A model generated the notes under the pieces. That model was given only the letters and a program-made list of their open reading frames with translations, searched no databases and was not told the DNA's origin. The position numbers were made by a program, and so were the translations under genes. From Candidatus Atribacteria bacterium (lineage in GTDB: Bacteria > Atribacterota > Atribacteria > Atribacterales > Caldatribacteriaceae), in the NCBI GenBank assembly GCA_029982105.1, contig JARRCQ010000102.1, positions 1-6,312 on the forward strand: a stretch of DNA of 6,312 nt, in the 5' to 3' direction. Below, piece after piece: positions 1 through 5,417 of this stretch. How positions within the stretch are numbered: the stretch's first letter is position 1; every line of letters begins with the position of its first letter.

Positions 1-420
1 CTGGGGCTTATAAAAAGCAAAGAGGAAAGCGACTTTTGCCGGCGGCTGGTTGAAAGGCTTCGGGTTAAAACTGCTACTATAGATGTTCCTGTTAATAGCT
101 TAAGCGGAGGAAACCAACAAAAAGTTTCTTTAGCCAAATGGTTTGGAATCAGCTTGAAGCTAATTATACTTGATGAACCTACTCGGGGGATAGATGTGGG
201 AGCAAAAGTAGAAGTTTATAAACTCATCAACGAACTTGCTCACCAGGGATTAGGTGTGATCATGATATCTTCTGAAATGATGGAAATAATAGGTATGTGC
301 GATAGGGCAGCCGTAATGCATAGAGGTAAGATGATTGGCATATTAGAAAGGGACGAATTAACTGAGGAAAACATTATGAGATTGGCAACTGGGGAGGAAA
401 AAAACAATGAAAAAAAATGA
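1..420 (+). CDS. Sugar ABC transporter ATP-binding protein, RbsA/MglA type (3' part only)
   Basis: This is the C-terminal 139 residues of a CUT2-family ATPase that powers import of a monosaccharide such as ribose, xylose or galactose; the substrate cannot be read from this part. The frame is open from base 1, so the gene starts before the window. Visible in order are the ABC signature LSGGNQQK (bases 100-123), Walker B and D-loop LIILDEPTRGIDVG (160-201), and VIMISSE (258-278), where the usual switch-histidine position carries Ser. The LSGGNQQK signature and the ISSE motif are typical of the second, C-terminal nucleotide-binding domain of RbsA-like proteins, which carry two ABC domains in about 500 residues. 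The end (MRLATG plus a lysine-rich tail) is normal for the family. It overlaps the permease gene by 14 bp, implying translational coupling. A TTG inside the gene (154) is not a real start, because conserved family sequence continues upstream of it. Confidence 0.95.
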   Translation: MGLIKSKEESDFCRRLVERLRVKTATIDVPVNSLSGGNQQKVSLAKWFGISLKLIILDEPTRGIDVGAKVEVYKLINELAHQGLGVIMISSEMMEIIGMCDRAAVMHRGKMIGILERDELTEENIMRLATGEEKNNEKK

Positions 421-1375
421 GCGCTGGCCGACAAAAGCCTTAGATATATTTTTAAAGTACAATACAGAGTTTATTCTGCTGATATTAATCGTGATTTCTA
501 GTTTAATATCGAGTGCTTTTTTTACTGAAAGAAATATATTTAACCTTTTAAGGCAGGTTTCAGGAACTGGCATTATAAGTATGGGTATGTTGCTAGTTAT
601 TTTGACCAGCGGCATTGATTTATCAGTTGGTTCCCAATTAGCCCTTGGAAGTGTTCTTTCGGCTTATTTCCTGACAATGTATTCCTATTCTCTGCCTGTG
701 TCAATTGTCTTGACTATCTTGATCTGTACTTTATGCGGGGGTGTAAGTGGCTACCTTGTTTCTTTTAGGGGTATGGCTCCTTTTGTTGCTACTCTGGCTT
801 TGATGACTATAACCAGAGGATTTGCTTTTATTATTTCTAAAGGCTCTCCTATAATAGTTGACAGTGCGACTCTAACAAATTTTGGCAGTCAGTATTTTTT
901 GAGAATACCCTACCCTGTTTTTTTAATGTTTGGAATTTTTATCGTTGTGCATCTATTGCTTAGATATACAATCTTTGGTAGGCTGGTTAAAGCGATTGGT
1001 AGTAATGAATTAGCTGTAAAGCTATCAGGAATCAACGTTGCTTATTATAAGTTTGCTGTTTATGCAATTTCAGGAGCTTTTGCGGCGATTGCCGGGATTA
1101 TTAGTACTTCCCGAACTGGCGTAGGTTCTCCTTTGGTTGGTGAAGGACTTGAATTAGATGCCATTGCTGCGGTAGTAATTGGGGGAGCAAGTTTAAAGGG
1201 AGGCAAAGGCACTGCTTTTAAAACTCTATTGGGAGTGTTGATTCTTGGTTTGATAGGTAACATTATGAACTTAAGAAACGTGCCTGCCTATCCTCAGCAA
1301 GTCATTAAAGGACTAATTATTATATTTGCTGTACTTTTCCAAGGCGTAAAAACAGGATACGGAAGCGAAAGTTGA
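407..1375 (+). CDS. Sugar ABC transporter permease, RbsC type
   Basis: This 322-residue integral membrane protein belongs to the BPD_transp_2 family and should form, as a dimer, the inner-membrane channel of the importer energised by the preceding ATPase. The family is about 300-340 residues, so it is full length. A cytoplasmic basic N-terminus is followed by a first hydrophobic segment (about residues 22-38). The family motif GIDLSVGS is at 69-76, and further hydrophobic segments cover most of the protein. The cytoplasmic loop that contacts the ATPase is recognisable around AIGSNELAVKLSGI (about 196-209), and the conserved GLELDAIAAVVIGGASLKGGKG region lies around 247-268. The ATG is supported by a strong Shine-Dalgarno GGGGAGG at 391-397, nine bases upstream, inside the ATPase gene. 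The transported sugar is unknown. A terminator follows 46 bp after the stop, so this is the last gene of its operon. Confidence 0.95.
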   Translation: MKKNERWPTKALDIFLKYNTEFILLILIVISSLISSAFFTERNIFNLLRQVSGTGIISMGMLLVILTSGIDLSVGSQLALGSVLSAYFLTMYSYSLPVSIVLTILICTLCGGVSGYLVSFRGMAPFVATLALMTITRGFAFIISKGSPIIVDSATLTNFGSQYFLRIPYPVFLMFGIFIVVHLLLRYTIFGRLVKAIGSNELAVKLSGINVAYYKFAVYAISGAFAAIAGIISTSRTGVGSPLVGEGLELDAIAAVVIGGASLKGGKGTAFKTLLGVLILGLIGNIMNLRNVPAYPQQVIKGLIIIFAVLFQGVKTGYGSES

Positions 1376-1421
1376 CTGAATTAGTTTTTGTTGTTTAGGT
1401 TGGTTTAAGCAAGATAGCTTC

Positions 1422-1466
1422 GACCACTGAGGAAGAAAAAACTTTCCTCAGTGGTCTTTGTTTTTT
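1422..1466 (+). terminator. Intrinsic terminator of the sugar ABC operon
   Basis: A perfect 13-bp stem pairs GACCACTGAGGAA (1422-1434) with its complement at 1444-1456, around a 9-nt loop. It is followed directly by TTTGTTTTTT (1457-1466). The stem begins 46 bp after the permease stop codon. The minus-strand side has no T run, so it should act only on plus-strand transcripts. Confidence 0.93.
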
Positions 1467-1493
1467 AAAGTTTTTGTCTTTTTTCTTTTGTCC

Positions 1494-1513
1494 TTTGGGG
1501 GTTATGAGCTCAT
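1494..1513 (+). repeat. GGTTATGAG repeat, left copy lacking the GC-rich palindrome
   Basis: TTTGGGGGTTATGAG (1494-1508) is identical to 2067-2081. The next five bases, CTCAT, equal those that follow the GC-rich hairpin core in the 2067-2100 copy, so this site looks like that copy with 13 bp missing. What remains is a perfect 10-bp palindrome ATGAGCTCAT (1504-1513). Weaker similarity continues on both sides: GTCTTT then CTTTTG upstream, and ATAAT then TTTT and TGG downstream. Confidence 0.6.
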
Positions 1514-1518
1514 CGTGT

Positions 1519-1541
1519 CCCATAATTATTTTCTGGACACT
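1519..1541 (+). repeat. Left imperfect terminal inverted repeat
   Basis: Its reverse complement begins AGTGTCCAGAAA and ends TTATGGG. It matches 1962-1984 at 19 of 23 positions without gaps. Together with 1515-1518 it also contains a small internal palindrome, GTGTCC (1515-1520) against GGACAC (1535-1540). Confidence 0.55.
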
Positions 1542-1678
1542 ATTATGGTTAACCGCAAAAAATAGTCTGCGACGCAAAATTAAGAAAACTTACAAAACAA
1601 AAGATAAAAGCCACAGAGAAAAAGCAGTCTACGGCGTAAGAGAAAAGCAAATTAGATTAAAAAGAATTCGGACAGACA

Positions 1679-1701
1679 CGCTGGAGAACAACACTCCAGC
1701 G
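1679..1701. repeat. 8-bp inverted repeat (hairpin)
   Basis: CGCTGGAG (1679-1686) pairs perfectly with CTCCAGCG (1694-1701) around a 7-nt loop. No T run follows on either strand, so a terminator role is unlikely. Confidence 0.6.
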
Positions 1702-1767
1702 GCATGGCGCTCCCGCTTTCGAACCTCAGAAAACTAAAAGGCCAATTAGATTGCGTTAGAAGCTCGG

Positions 1768-1806
1768 GATCGCCACGCCCGGCAAAAAACCACCGGGCTC
1801 GCGATG
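1768..1806. repeat. REP-like imperfect palindrome
   Basis: ATCGC (1769-1773) and CCCGG (1778-1782) pair with CCGGG (1793-1797) and GCGAT (1801-1805), with mismatches and a bulge between and a 10-nt loop. The pattern (GATCGCCACGCCCGG, loop, CCGGGCTCGCGATGAC) resembles the widespread intergenic palindromes of the type CGTCATTGCGAG...GTGGCAATC, recalled from many bacterial genomes rather than searched here. Confidence 0.6.
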
Positions 1807-1808
1807 AC

Positions 1809-1839
1809 AGTTAACTGCAGTGAAATTTTGTGGTTAACT
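1809..1839. repeat. Hairpin with GTTAAC arms
   Basis: AGTTAAC (1809-1815) pairs with GTTAACT (1833-1839). As RNA the stem can extend inward to about 12 bp using three G-U pairs, with a 7-nt loop at 1821-1827. It lies directly after the REP-like palindrome. No function can be assigned. Confidence 0.5.
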
Positions 1840-1961
1840 ATGATATCTCCTTAAACTTATATGATTGGGTTTACAGCATTTAGAGGATATAGTTTAGTCT
1901 ACCAGAAGATTGACGACGTTTATTCCTTTCTGCCAATTTGTCTATTTTGGAGACCTTATAC

Positions 1962-1984
1962 AGTGTTCAGAAAGAACTTATGGG
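1962..1984 (-). repeat. Right imperfect terminal inverted repeat
   Basis: On the plus strand it begins AGTGTTCAGAAA and ends TTATGGG. It differs from the reverse complement of 1519-1541 at only four positions. Similarity continues weakly inward (a shared GG...ACC pattern). Confidence 0.55.
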
Positions 1985-1993
1985 TAATACTAA

Positions 1994-2016
1994 GGTTATG
2001 AGGGGGCAGCGCCCCC
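1994..2016 (+). repeat. GC-rich palindromic repeat, copy 1
   Basis: These 23 bases are identical to 2073-2095. They contain GGGGGC-AGC-GCCCCC (2002-2016), a 6-bp G/C stem with a 3-nt loop. Right of the core this copy diverges, and its final CC can instead pair in CCGGTG (2015-2020) against CACCGG (2032-2037), giving two competing hairpins. Confidence 0.8.
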
Positions 2017-2066
2017 GGTGGAGTATTTTCTCACCGGTAAGTCTTTAGCTTTTGAGGTTTTATGTT

Positions 2067-2100
2067 TTTGGGGGTTATGAGGGGGCAGCGCCCCCTCATA
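2067..2100 (+). repeat. GC-rich palindromic repeat, copy 2, with full 11-bp hairpin
   Basis: TATGAGGGGGC (2076-2086), loop AGC, and GCCCCCTCATA (2090-2100) form a perfect 11-bp stem with a 3-nt loop. The right arm ends three bases before the TG of the extended -10 box of the radical SAM gene. No T run follows directly, so it is not a standard intrinsic terminator. Its position covers the place where a -35 box would be. Confidence 0.85.
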
Positions 2101-2103
2101 GTC

Positions 2104-2112
2104 TGTTATAAT
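2104..2112 (+). promoter_or_regulatory. Extended -10 promoter of the radical SAM gene
   Basis: TGTTATAAT is a consensus extended -10 element (TGnTATAAT). No -35-like hexamer is present at 16-18 bp spacing, where the GC-rich hairpin lies instead. A start of transcription 7 nt after the box would fall on base 2119, the A of the ATG start codon, so the mRNA would be leaderless or nearly so. This agrees with the absence of a Shine-Dalgarno sequence just upstream of 2119. Confidence 0.65.
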
Positions 2113-2118
2113 CTTTTT

Positions 2119-3438
2119 ATGGGTAAAAAAATACTTTTAATCAATCCCTGGATTTACGACTTCACTGCTTTTGACTTGTGGCTCAAACCTCTAGGGCTTT
2201 TGTATCTTGCTTCTCACCTTCTGAATCAAGGATATGAGGTGGAATTGTTAGACTGCTTAAATCGCCTCGACCCTGATTGTCCGCCCATTTCTCGTGGCCC
2301 TCGCTATTTGCGAGAAGCAGGTTGCGGCAGCTATTATAAAGAAATTCTTCCTCGTCCTTCTTTCTTTCGCCATATTCCTCGCTATTGGGGAAGGTTTGGT
2401 TTACCTTTTGATAAGGTAAAATCCAGAATGGAGATGCTATCCTCTCCCGATTTGGTCTTTATAACTGCTGGTATGACTTATTGGTATCCCGGAGCAGTAG
2501 TAGCCAAAGAGCTATCCCAAAAAATCTGGCCAGAGGCCCAAACAGTTTTGGGGGGAATTTATCCGGTTCTCTGTCCTGAACATGCCGATAGCTGGGGCTT
2601 TGACTACGTAGTAAAGGTTGCTGATCCTGTGTTAGTAATGAAGGAACTGGGAGGTATTTTAGAAACCGATTTTCAAGTGGAAAGCTATGAAGACTTCTTT
2701 TCCTTAAAGCCGGCCTTTTTTCTTTATCCTCGACTTTCTTATACTGTCCTTCTTACTTCTTTGGGCTGTCCCTTTCGCTGCAGTTATTGTGCATCAGGAA
2801 AACTTTACCCCTCTTTTTGGCACCGTCCTACCGAGGAAGTAATAGAAGAGATTTTATTTTTTAAGGAACAATATGGAATAAAAGATATAGCTTTTTATGA
2901 CGACGCTCTCCTTTTTCAGGCAGAAAAACACTTTCTTCCTCTCTTAAGAAAATTAGCAGAGTTATCCCCAGGCTTTCGCTTCCACCTTCCTAACTCTATT
3001 CACCCTGCCTACGTTACTCCCCAAATTGCTCAACTAATGAAGAAAGTTGGCTTTAAAACCTTGCGGATGAGTTTAGAAACTGCTTCTCCCTTGTGGCAAG
3101 CAAAAACAGGGGGAAAGGTAAATAATTATGCCCTGGAAAGGGCTACGAGGTATTTCTTAGATGCTGGTTTTACTCCCCAAGATTTAGAAGTATATCTCCT
3201 CTTTGGCCTACCAGGTATCTCTGAAGAGGAGATGATAAACTCCATCAAATACGTAAAAAGCTGGGGATTGAAGCCTCGCCTCTCTCTTTATTCTCCCATT
3301 CCCCATACTCCCGATTATTATAAAATAGGTAATCTACCTCCAGATGAGCCTCTTTTCCATAATAAAGTTGCTTTTCTCTACCAGAGTGGTAACGACTCTC
3401 TCTACCAAAAACTGCAGGAAGAGCTAAGGGGCTCTTAG
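2119..3438 (+). CDS. Radical SAM protein with B12-binding-like N-terminal domain
   Basis: This 439-residue protein is a radical SAM enzyme of unknown substrate. The N-terminal part has the Rossmann-like pattern of B12-binding domains: KKILLINPW at 3-11, PLGLLYLA at 24-31, and GGIYP at 145-149 followed by LCPEHA. The DxHxxG cobalamin ligand motif is not visible, so cobalamin binding is doubtful. The [4Fe-4S] motif CPFRCSYC has C217, C221 and C224 in CxxxCxxC spacing. Further core strands show FYDDALL (about 259-265), MSLETA (317-322), LFGLPG (361-366) and YSPIPHTP (391-398). I chose the ATG at 2119. An in-frame ATG at 2062 would add 19 residues encoded mostly by the palindromic repeat, has only a weak GAGG four bases away, and would not resemble family N-termini. 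The 3' end overlaps nadA on the other strand by 4 bp. The substrate cannot be inferred from the neighbours. Confidence 0.88.
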   Translation: MGKKILLINPWIYDFTAFDLWLKPLGLLYLASHLLNQGYEVELLDCLNRLDPDCPPISRGPRYLREAGCGSYYKEILPRPSFFRHIPRYWGRFGLPFDKVKSRMEMLSSPDLVFITAGMTYWYPGAVVAKELSQKIWPEAQTVLGGIYPVLCPEHADSWGFDYVVKVADPVLVMKELGGILETDFQVESYEDFFSLKPAFFLYPRLSYTVLLTSLGCPFRCSYCASGKLYPSFWHRPTEEVIEEILFFKEQYGIKDIAFYDDALLFQAEKHFLPLLRKLAELSPGFRFHLPNSIHPAYVTPQIAQLMKKVGFKTLRMSLETASPLWQAKTGGKVNNYALERATRYFLDAGFTPQDLEVYLLFGLPGISEEEMINSIKYVKSWGLKPRLSLYSPIPHTPDYYKIGNLPPDEPLFHNKVAFLYQSGNDSLYQKLQEELRGS

Positions 3439-3449
3439 GTAAACTGCAG
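3407..3449 (-). terminator. Possible intrinsic terminator of the cysK-mnmA-nadA operon
   Basis: Read on the minus strand, CTGCAG (3449-3444) and AAGAGC (3436-3431) pair with GCTCTT (3424-3419) and CTGCAG (3417-3412), with a 6-nt apical loop and an asymmetric internal loop. TTTTT follows directly (3411-3407). The structure spans the nadA stop codon and lies within the last codons of the convergent radical SAM gene. The plus-strand side has no T run. The stem is interrupted and the T run short, so efficiency is uncertain. Confidence 0.4.
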
Positions 3450-4343
3450 CATTCTCTCGATACTCCGAGCTGCTTTTTGAATAATTTTTTCAGGTAGCTC
3501 CACTTGATATTTCATATCCTGAAGAGCCAAAGCTATTTTTTCCTGATTTATTTTTTTCATATCCGGACATATCGCTTCTTCGCTCACCGGATAAAAATGT
3601 TTAGCTGGGTTTTCTTTCTGCAAGCGATGGAGAATACCTACTTCTGTCCCAACGATAAATTCGTCTTGAGGGGAGCTTTTTATATAGCGACACATACCTT
3701 CTGTAGAAAGCACCTGATCTGCCTTCTCGGTTACCTCCGGTCGGCATTCAGGGTGGACGAGCACCTCTGCGTGGGGATGAAGTTTTTTAGCTCTCTCTAT
3801 GTCTTTTTCACTGATTGCCGCATGCACCGGGCAATATCCCGGCCAGGTGATGAATTCTCTCCCCGTTTTTCGGGAGACATAATTAGCTAAATACTGGTCG
3901 GGAACAAAAATAATGGAAGAAGCAGAGCTCAGTCCCTTTTCCACTACTTCAGTGGCATTGGCCGAGGTACAACAAAAATCGCATTCTGCTTTTACCTCTG
4001 CTTTAGTGTTCACATAACAAAGTGTCGCCGCCTCCGGATAACGCTTTTGGAGATCAAGAAGCTGAGAAGCGCTAATCATATCTGCCATAGGACATCCCGC
4101 TTCTGGCTCGGGGATTAACACCACTTTTTGAGGAGAGAGGATTTTGGCTGTCTCCGCCATAAAGAAAACCCCACAAAACACAATAACTTGAGCATCGGTT
4201 TTGCTGGCCTCTATGCTCAACCCCAGAGAATCACCTACAAAATCAGCTATATCTTGCACTTCGGGAAGTTCATAATTATGGGCTAAAATTACGGCATTTT
4301 TTTCTTTTTTCAGTTTTTCAATTTCTTTGCTCCAGTCCATCAT
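3435..4343 (-). CDS. nadA: Quinolinate synthase NadA
   Basis: NadA condenses iminoaspartate with dihydroxyacetone phosphate to quinolinate in de novo NAD synthesis, using an oxygen-sensitive [4Fe-4S] cluster in the cytoplasm. The 302-residue length fits the short, three-domain form of the family. The three expected cluster cysteines are visible: C84 in GCPMADM, C171 in WPGYCPVH and C259 in CPDMKKI. Other family landmarks are AHNYELPEVQDIADFVGDS (21-39), CTSANA (125-130), HPECRPEV (197-204) and GTEVGIL (232-238). I chose the ATG at 4343 because GGAGGTG lies 8 nt upstream; the in-frame ATG at 4358, five codons earlier, has no Shine-Dalgarno and overlaps this one. The ATG at 4340 is also possible. 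It is the last gene of a minus-strand operon, 24 bp after mnmA. The usual partners nadB and nadC are not in the window. The coding end overlaps the radical SAM gene by 4 bp, tail to tail. Confidence 0.96.
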   Translation of the reverse strand: MMDWSKEIEKLKKEKNAVILAHNYELPEVQDIADFVGDSLGLSIEASKTDAQVIVFCGVFFMAETAKILSPQKVVLIPEPEAGCPMADMISASQLLDLQKRYPEAATLCYVNTKAEVKAECDFCCTSANATEVVEKGLSSASSIIFVPDQYLANYVSRKTGREFITWPGYCPVHAAISEKDIERAKKLHPHAEVLVHPECRPEVTEKADQVLSTEGMCRYIKSSPQDEFIVGTEVGILHRLQKENPAKHFYPVSEEAICPDMKKINQEKIALALQDMKYQVELPEKIIQKAARSIERMLQFT

Positions 4344-4349
4344 TCTCTT

Positions 4350-4356
4350 CACCTCC
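4350..4356 (-). promoter_or_regulatory. Ribosome binding site that sets the nadA start
   Basis: GGAGGTG on the minus strand is a near-perfect Shine-Dalgarno lying 7-8 nt before the ATG at 4343. Because it begins inside the upstream in-frame ATG codon at 4358, it argues against that codon as the start. Confidence 0.75.
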
Positions 4357-4367
4357 ATAGGAAAATC

Positions 4368-5417
4368 TTAAACCGCTTTTTCAATAATCCCCCCACCTAA
4401 AACTGTATCATCACTGTACAATACCACCGATTGGCCAGGGCTAATCATTTCCACTTTTTCTTTAAATATAACTTTAACTTCCTCAGGACTAATAACTTCT
4501 ACCTCGCAAGATTTTTCTTTTTGGAGATAACGCACTTGAGCAAACAAGGATGGGGGAAGCTCATCGGTTAACCATTGAAAATGAGAAGCTACCAGCCCCC
4601 GAGCTTGTAGCGCTTCTCTTTCTCCCACCACCACTTCGTTTTTCTCAGGATGCACCGCTATCACATAAAGAGGCCGAGAATGAGCCACTCCTAAACCCTT
4701 CCTCTGACCAACGGTATAGCGAAAATACCCCTCGTGTTTACCCACTACTGCACCTTCTCTTGTAACTATAAAGCCGCAATAATTCCCGGAGATTCTTTTT
4801 TCCAAAAATTTACGATAATCACCTCCAGGAAGAAAGCATATATCCTTGCTCTCTGGTTTTTCTGCTACTGGAAGATCATATTCCCGAGCTAATCTCCTCG
4901 CTTCTTCTTTAGTAAAATCAGCCATAGGGAAGACGATATAAGGAAGGTTATCCTTTCCTATACCATAGAGAAAATAAGTTTGGTCTTTCTTTCGGTCTTT
5001 CGGTCTTTGTAAAAAATATCTTCCCTCTTTTTCTTCCACCCGAGCATAATGACCAGTAGCTAAAAAATCAAATCCCTGACGGCGGGCATATTCTAAGAGC
5101 TTACCGAATTTGAGACGTCGATTACATATTACACAGGGATTAGGGGTCCGGCCTTCTAAATATTGAGAGATAAAATCTCCAATCACCAGCTCTTCAAATT
5201 CCTGGGAAAAATCTACCACATAATGGGGAATAGAAAGAAAACGACAAACTTGTCGGGCATCCTCAACGGTTCTCTCGTCAAAAAAGGTAGAATCCTTCCC
5301 TAAAATCATAGTTACTCCTGCTACTTCCCATCCTTTTTCTAAGAGCAGAACACCAGATAGAGAAGAGTCTACTCCTCCACTCATAGCCACCAATACTTTT
5401 TTTCTCAAGTTACTCAC
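4368..5417 (-). CDS. mnmA: tRNA-specific 2-thiouridylase MnmA
   Basis: MnmA activates U34 of tRNA Lys, Glu and Gln with ATP and inserts sulfur to give 2-thiouridine, which improves decoding. Counting from the GTG at 5417, the PP-loop SGGVDSS is at 13-19. The catalytic cysteine pair is C95 ([17 protein letters not shown]) and C194 ([11 protein letters not shown]). ATGHYAR, DQTYFLY and [12 protein letters not shown] are further family signatures, and the C-terminal domain ends normally. The length of 349 residues is typical. The GTG shares the sequence GTGA with the cysK stop, a 4-nt overlap typical of coupled translation. A TTG one codon upstream (5420) is an alternative, and there is no strong Shine-Dalgarno for either. 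Sulfur would come from cysteine through a desulfurase and carriers not seen here, which makes the adjacency to cysK functionally sensible. Confident in identity, less so in exact start. Confidence 0.97.
   Translation of the reverse strand: MSNLRKKVLVAMSGGVDSSLSGVLLLEKGWEVAGVTMILGKDSTFFDERTVEDARQVCRFLSIPHYVVDFSQEFEELVIGDFISQYLEGRTPNPCVICNRRLKFGKLLEYARRQGFDFLATGHYARVEEKEGRYFLQRPKDRKKDQTYFLYGIGKDNLPYIVFPMADFTKEEARRLAREYDLPVAEKPESKDICFLPGGDYRKFLEKRISGNYCGFIVTREGAVVGKHEGYFRYTVGQRKGLGVAHSRPLYVIAVHPEKNEVVVGEREALQARGLVASHFQWLTDELPPSLFAQVRYLQKEKSCEVEVISPEEVKVIFKEKVEMISPGQSVVLYSDDTVLGGGIIEKAV

Larger units (their letters stand above)
1509..1993. mobile_element. Candidate non-autonomous element or insertion-sequence remnant (about 485 bp)
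   Basis: Imperfect 23-bp inverted repeats (1519-1541 and 1962-1984, 19 of 23 positions matching) face each other. Beyond them, at nearly equal distance (10 and 9 nt), lies the same 9-mer GGTTATGAG (1500-1508 and 1994-2002), as expected of a target-site duplication. Joining the two flanks through one copy of the 9-mer recreates a 29-bp sequence that is present intact at 2067-2095, which looks like an uninterrupted target site. No transposase fragment is visible inside. Against this reading, the outermost 9-10 nt of the two ends do not match each other, and the left flank also resembles an independent, shortened copy of the 2067-2122 repeat. The boundaries and the element itself are therefore hypotheses. 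Confidence 0.35.
1467..2118. other. Repeat-rich intergenic region with no convincing gene
   Basis: Between the terminator and the radical SAM gene, the open frames on either strand (for example 1474-1737 plus and 1395-1577 minus) have low-complexity, Lys/Arg-rich or Ser-rich translations, no recognisable domain and no good ribosome binding site, and they run through palindromes. I do not call them genes. The region holds several hairpins, three related sites containing GGTTATGAG, a pair of imperfect inverted repeats and one REP-like palindrome, listed separately. The stretch 1542-1678 is A-rich on the plus strand and contains CCACAGAGAA (1611-1620), a short string I associate with degenerate intergenic repeats in uncultured bacteria. 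The stretch 1840-1961 shows nothing I recognise. Confidence 0.7.

Noticed and set aside
1395..1577. 60-codon minus-strand open frame over the terminator
   Set aside because: It reads through the 13-bp terminator stem and the repeat site, and its composition follows the A/T-rich DNA rather than a protein family.
1564..1639. Imperfect direct repeat AGTCTGCGACGCAA (1564-1577) and AGTCTACGGCGTAA (1626-1639)
   Set aside because: 11 of 14 positions match, but there is no further copy in the window and no flanking structure, so chance is likely.
1700..1730. tRNA-like T-arm, since the minus strand reads GGTTCGAAAGCGGGAGCGCC
   Set aside because: No matching T stem, anticodon arm or acceptor stem could be folded around it, so the GGTTCGA string is taken as chance.
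1474..1737. 87-codon plus-strand open frame in the intergenic region
   Set aside because: It begins in a T-rich tract just after the terminator, has no Shine-Dalgarno, crosses an inverted repeat and a hairpin, and its translation (hydrophobic then Lys/Arg-rich) matches no family I recognise.
1910..1948. TTGACG (1910-1915) as a -35 box
   Set aside because: No -10-like hexamer at 16-18 bp spacing; the nearest TATTTT is about 27 bp away.
2062..2118. 19-residue N-terminal extension of the radical SAM protein from the ATG at 2062
   Set aside because: It is encoded largely by the GC-rich palindrome and the promoter, has only a weak GAGG four bases before the ATG, and is unlike the start of related proteins. 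It is kept as an alternative in the gene entry.
1978..2126. TTATGGGTAA at 1978-1987 and again at 2117-2126 over the radical SAM start codon
   Set aside because: Only 10 bp identical in A/T-rich DNA. It could hint at shared ancestry of the two sites but is too short to claim.
3504..3890. 128-codon plus-strand open frame opposite nadA
   Set aside because: It is a shadow frame. The minus strand encodes NadA with all three cluster cysteines across the same bases.
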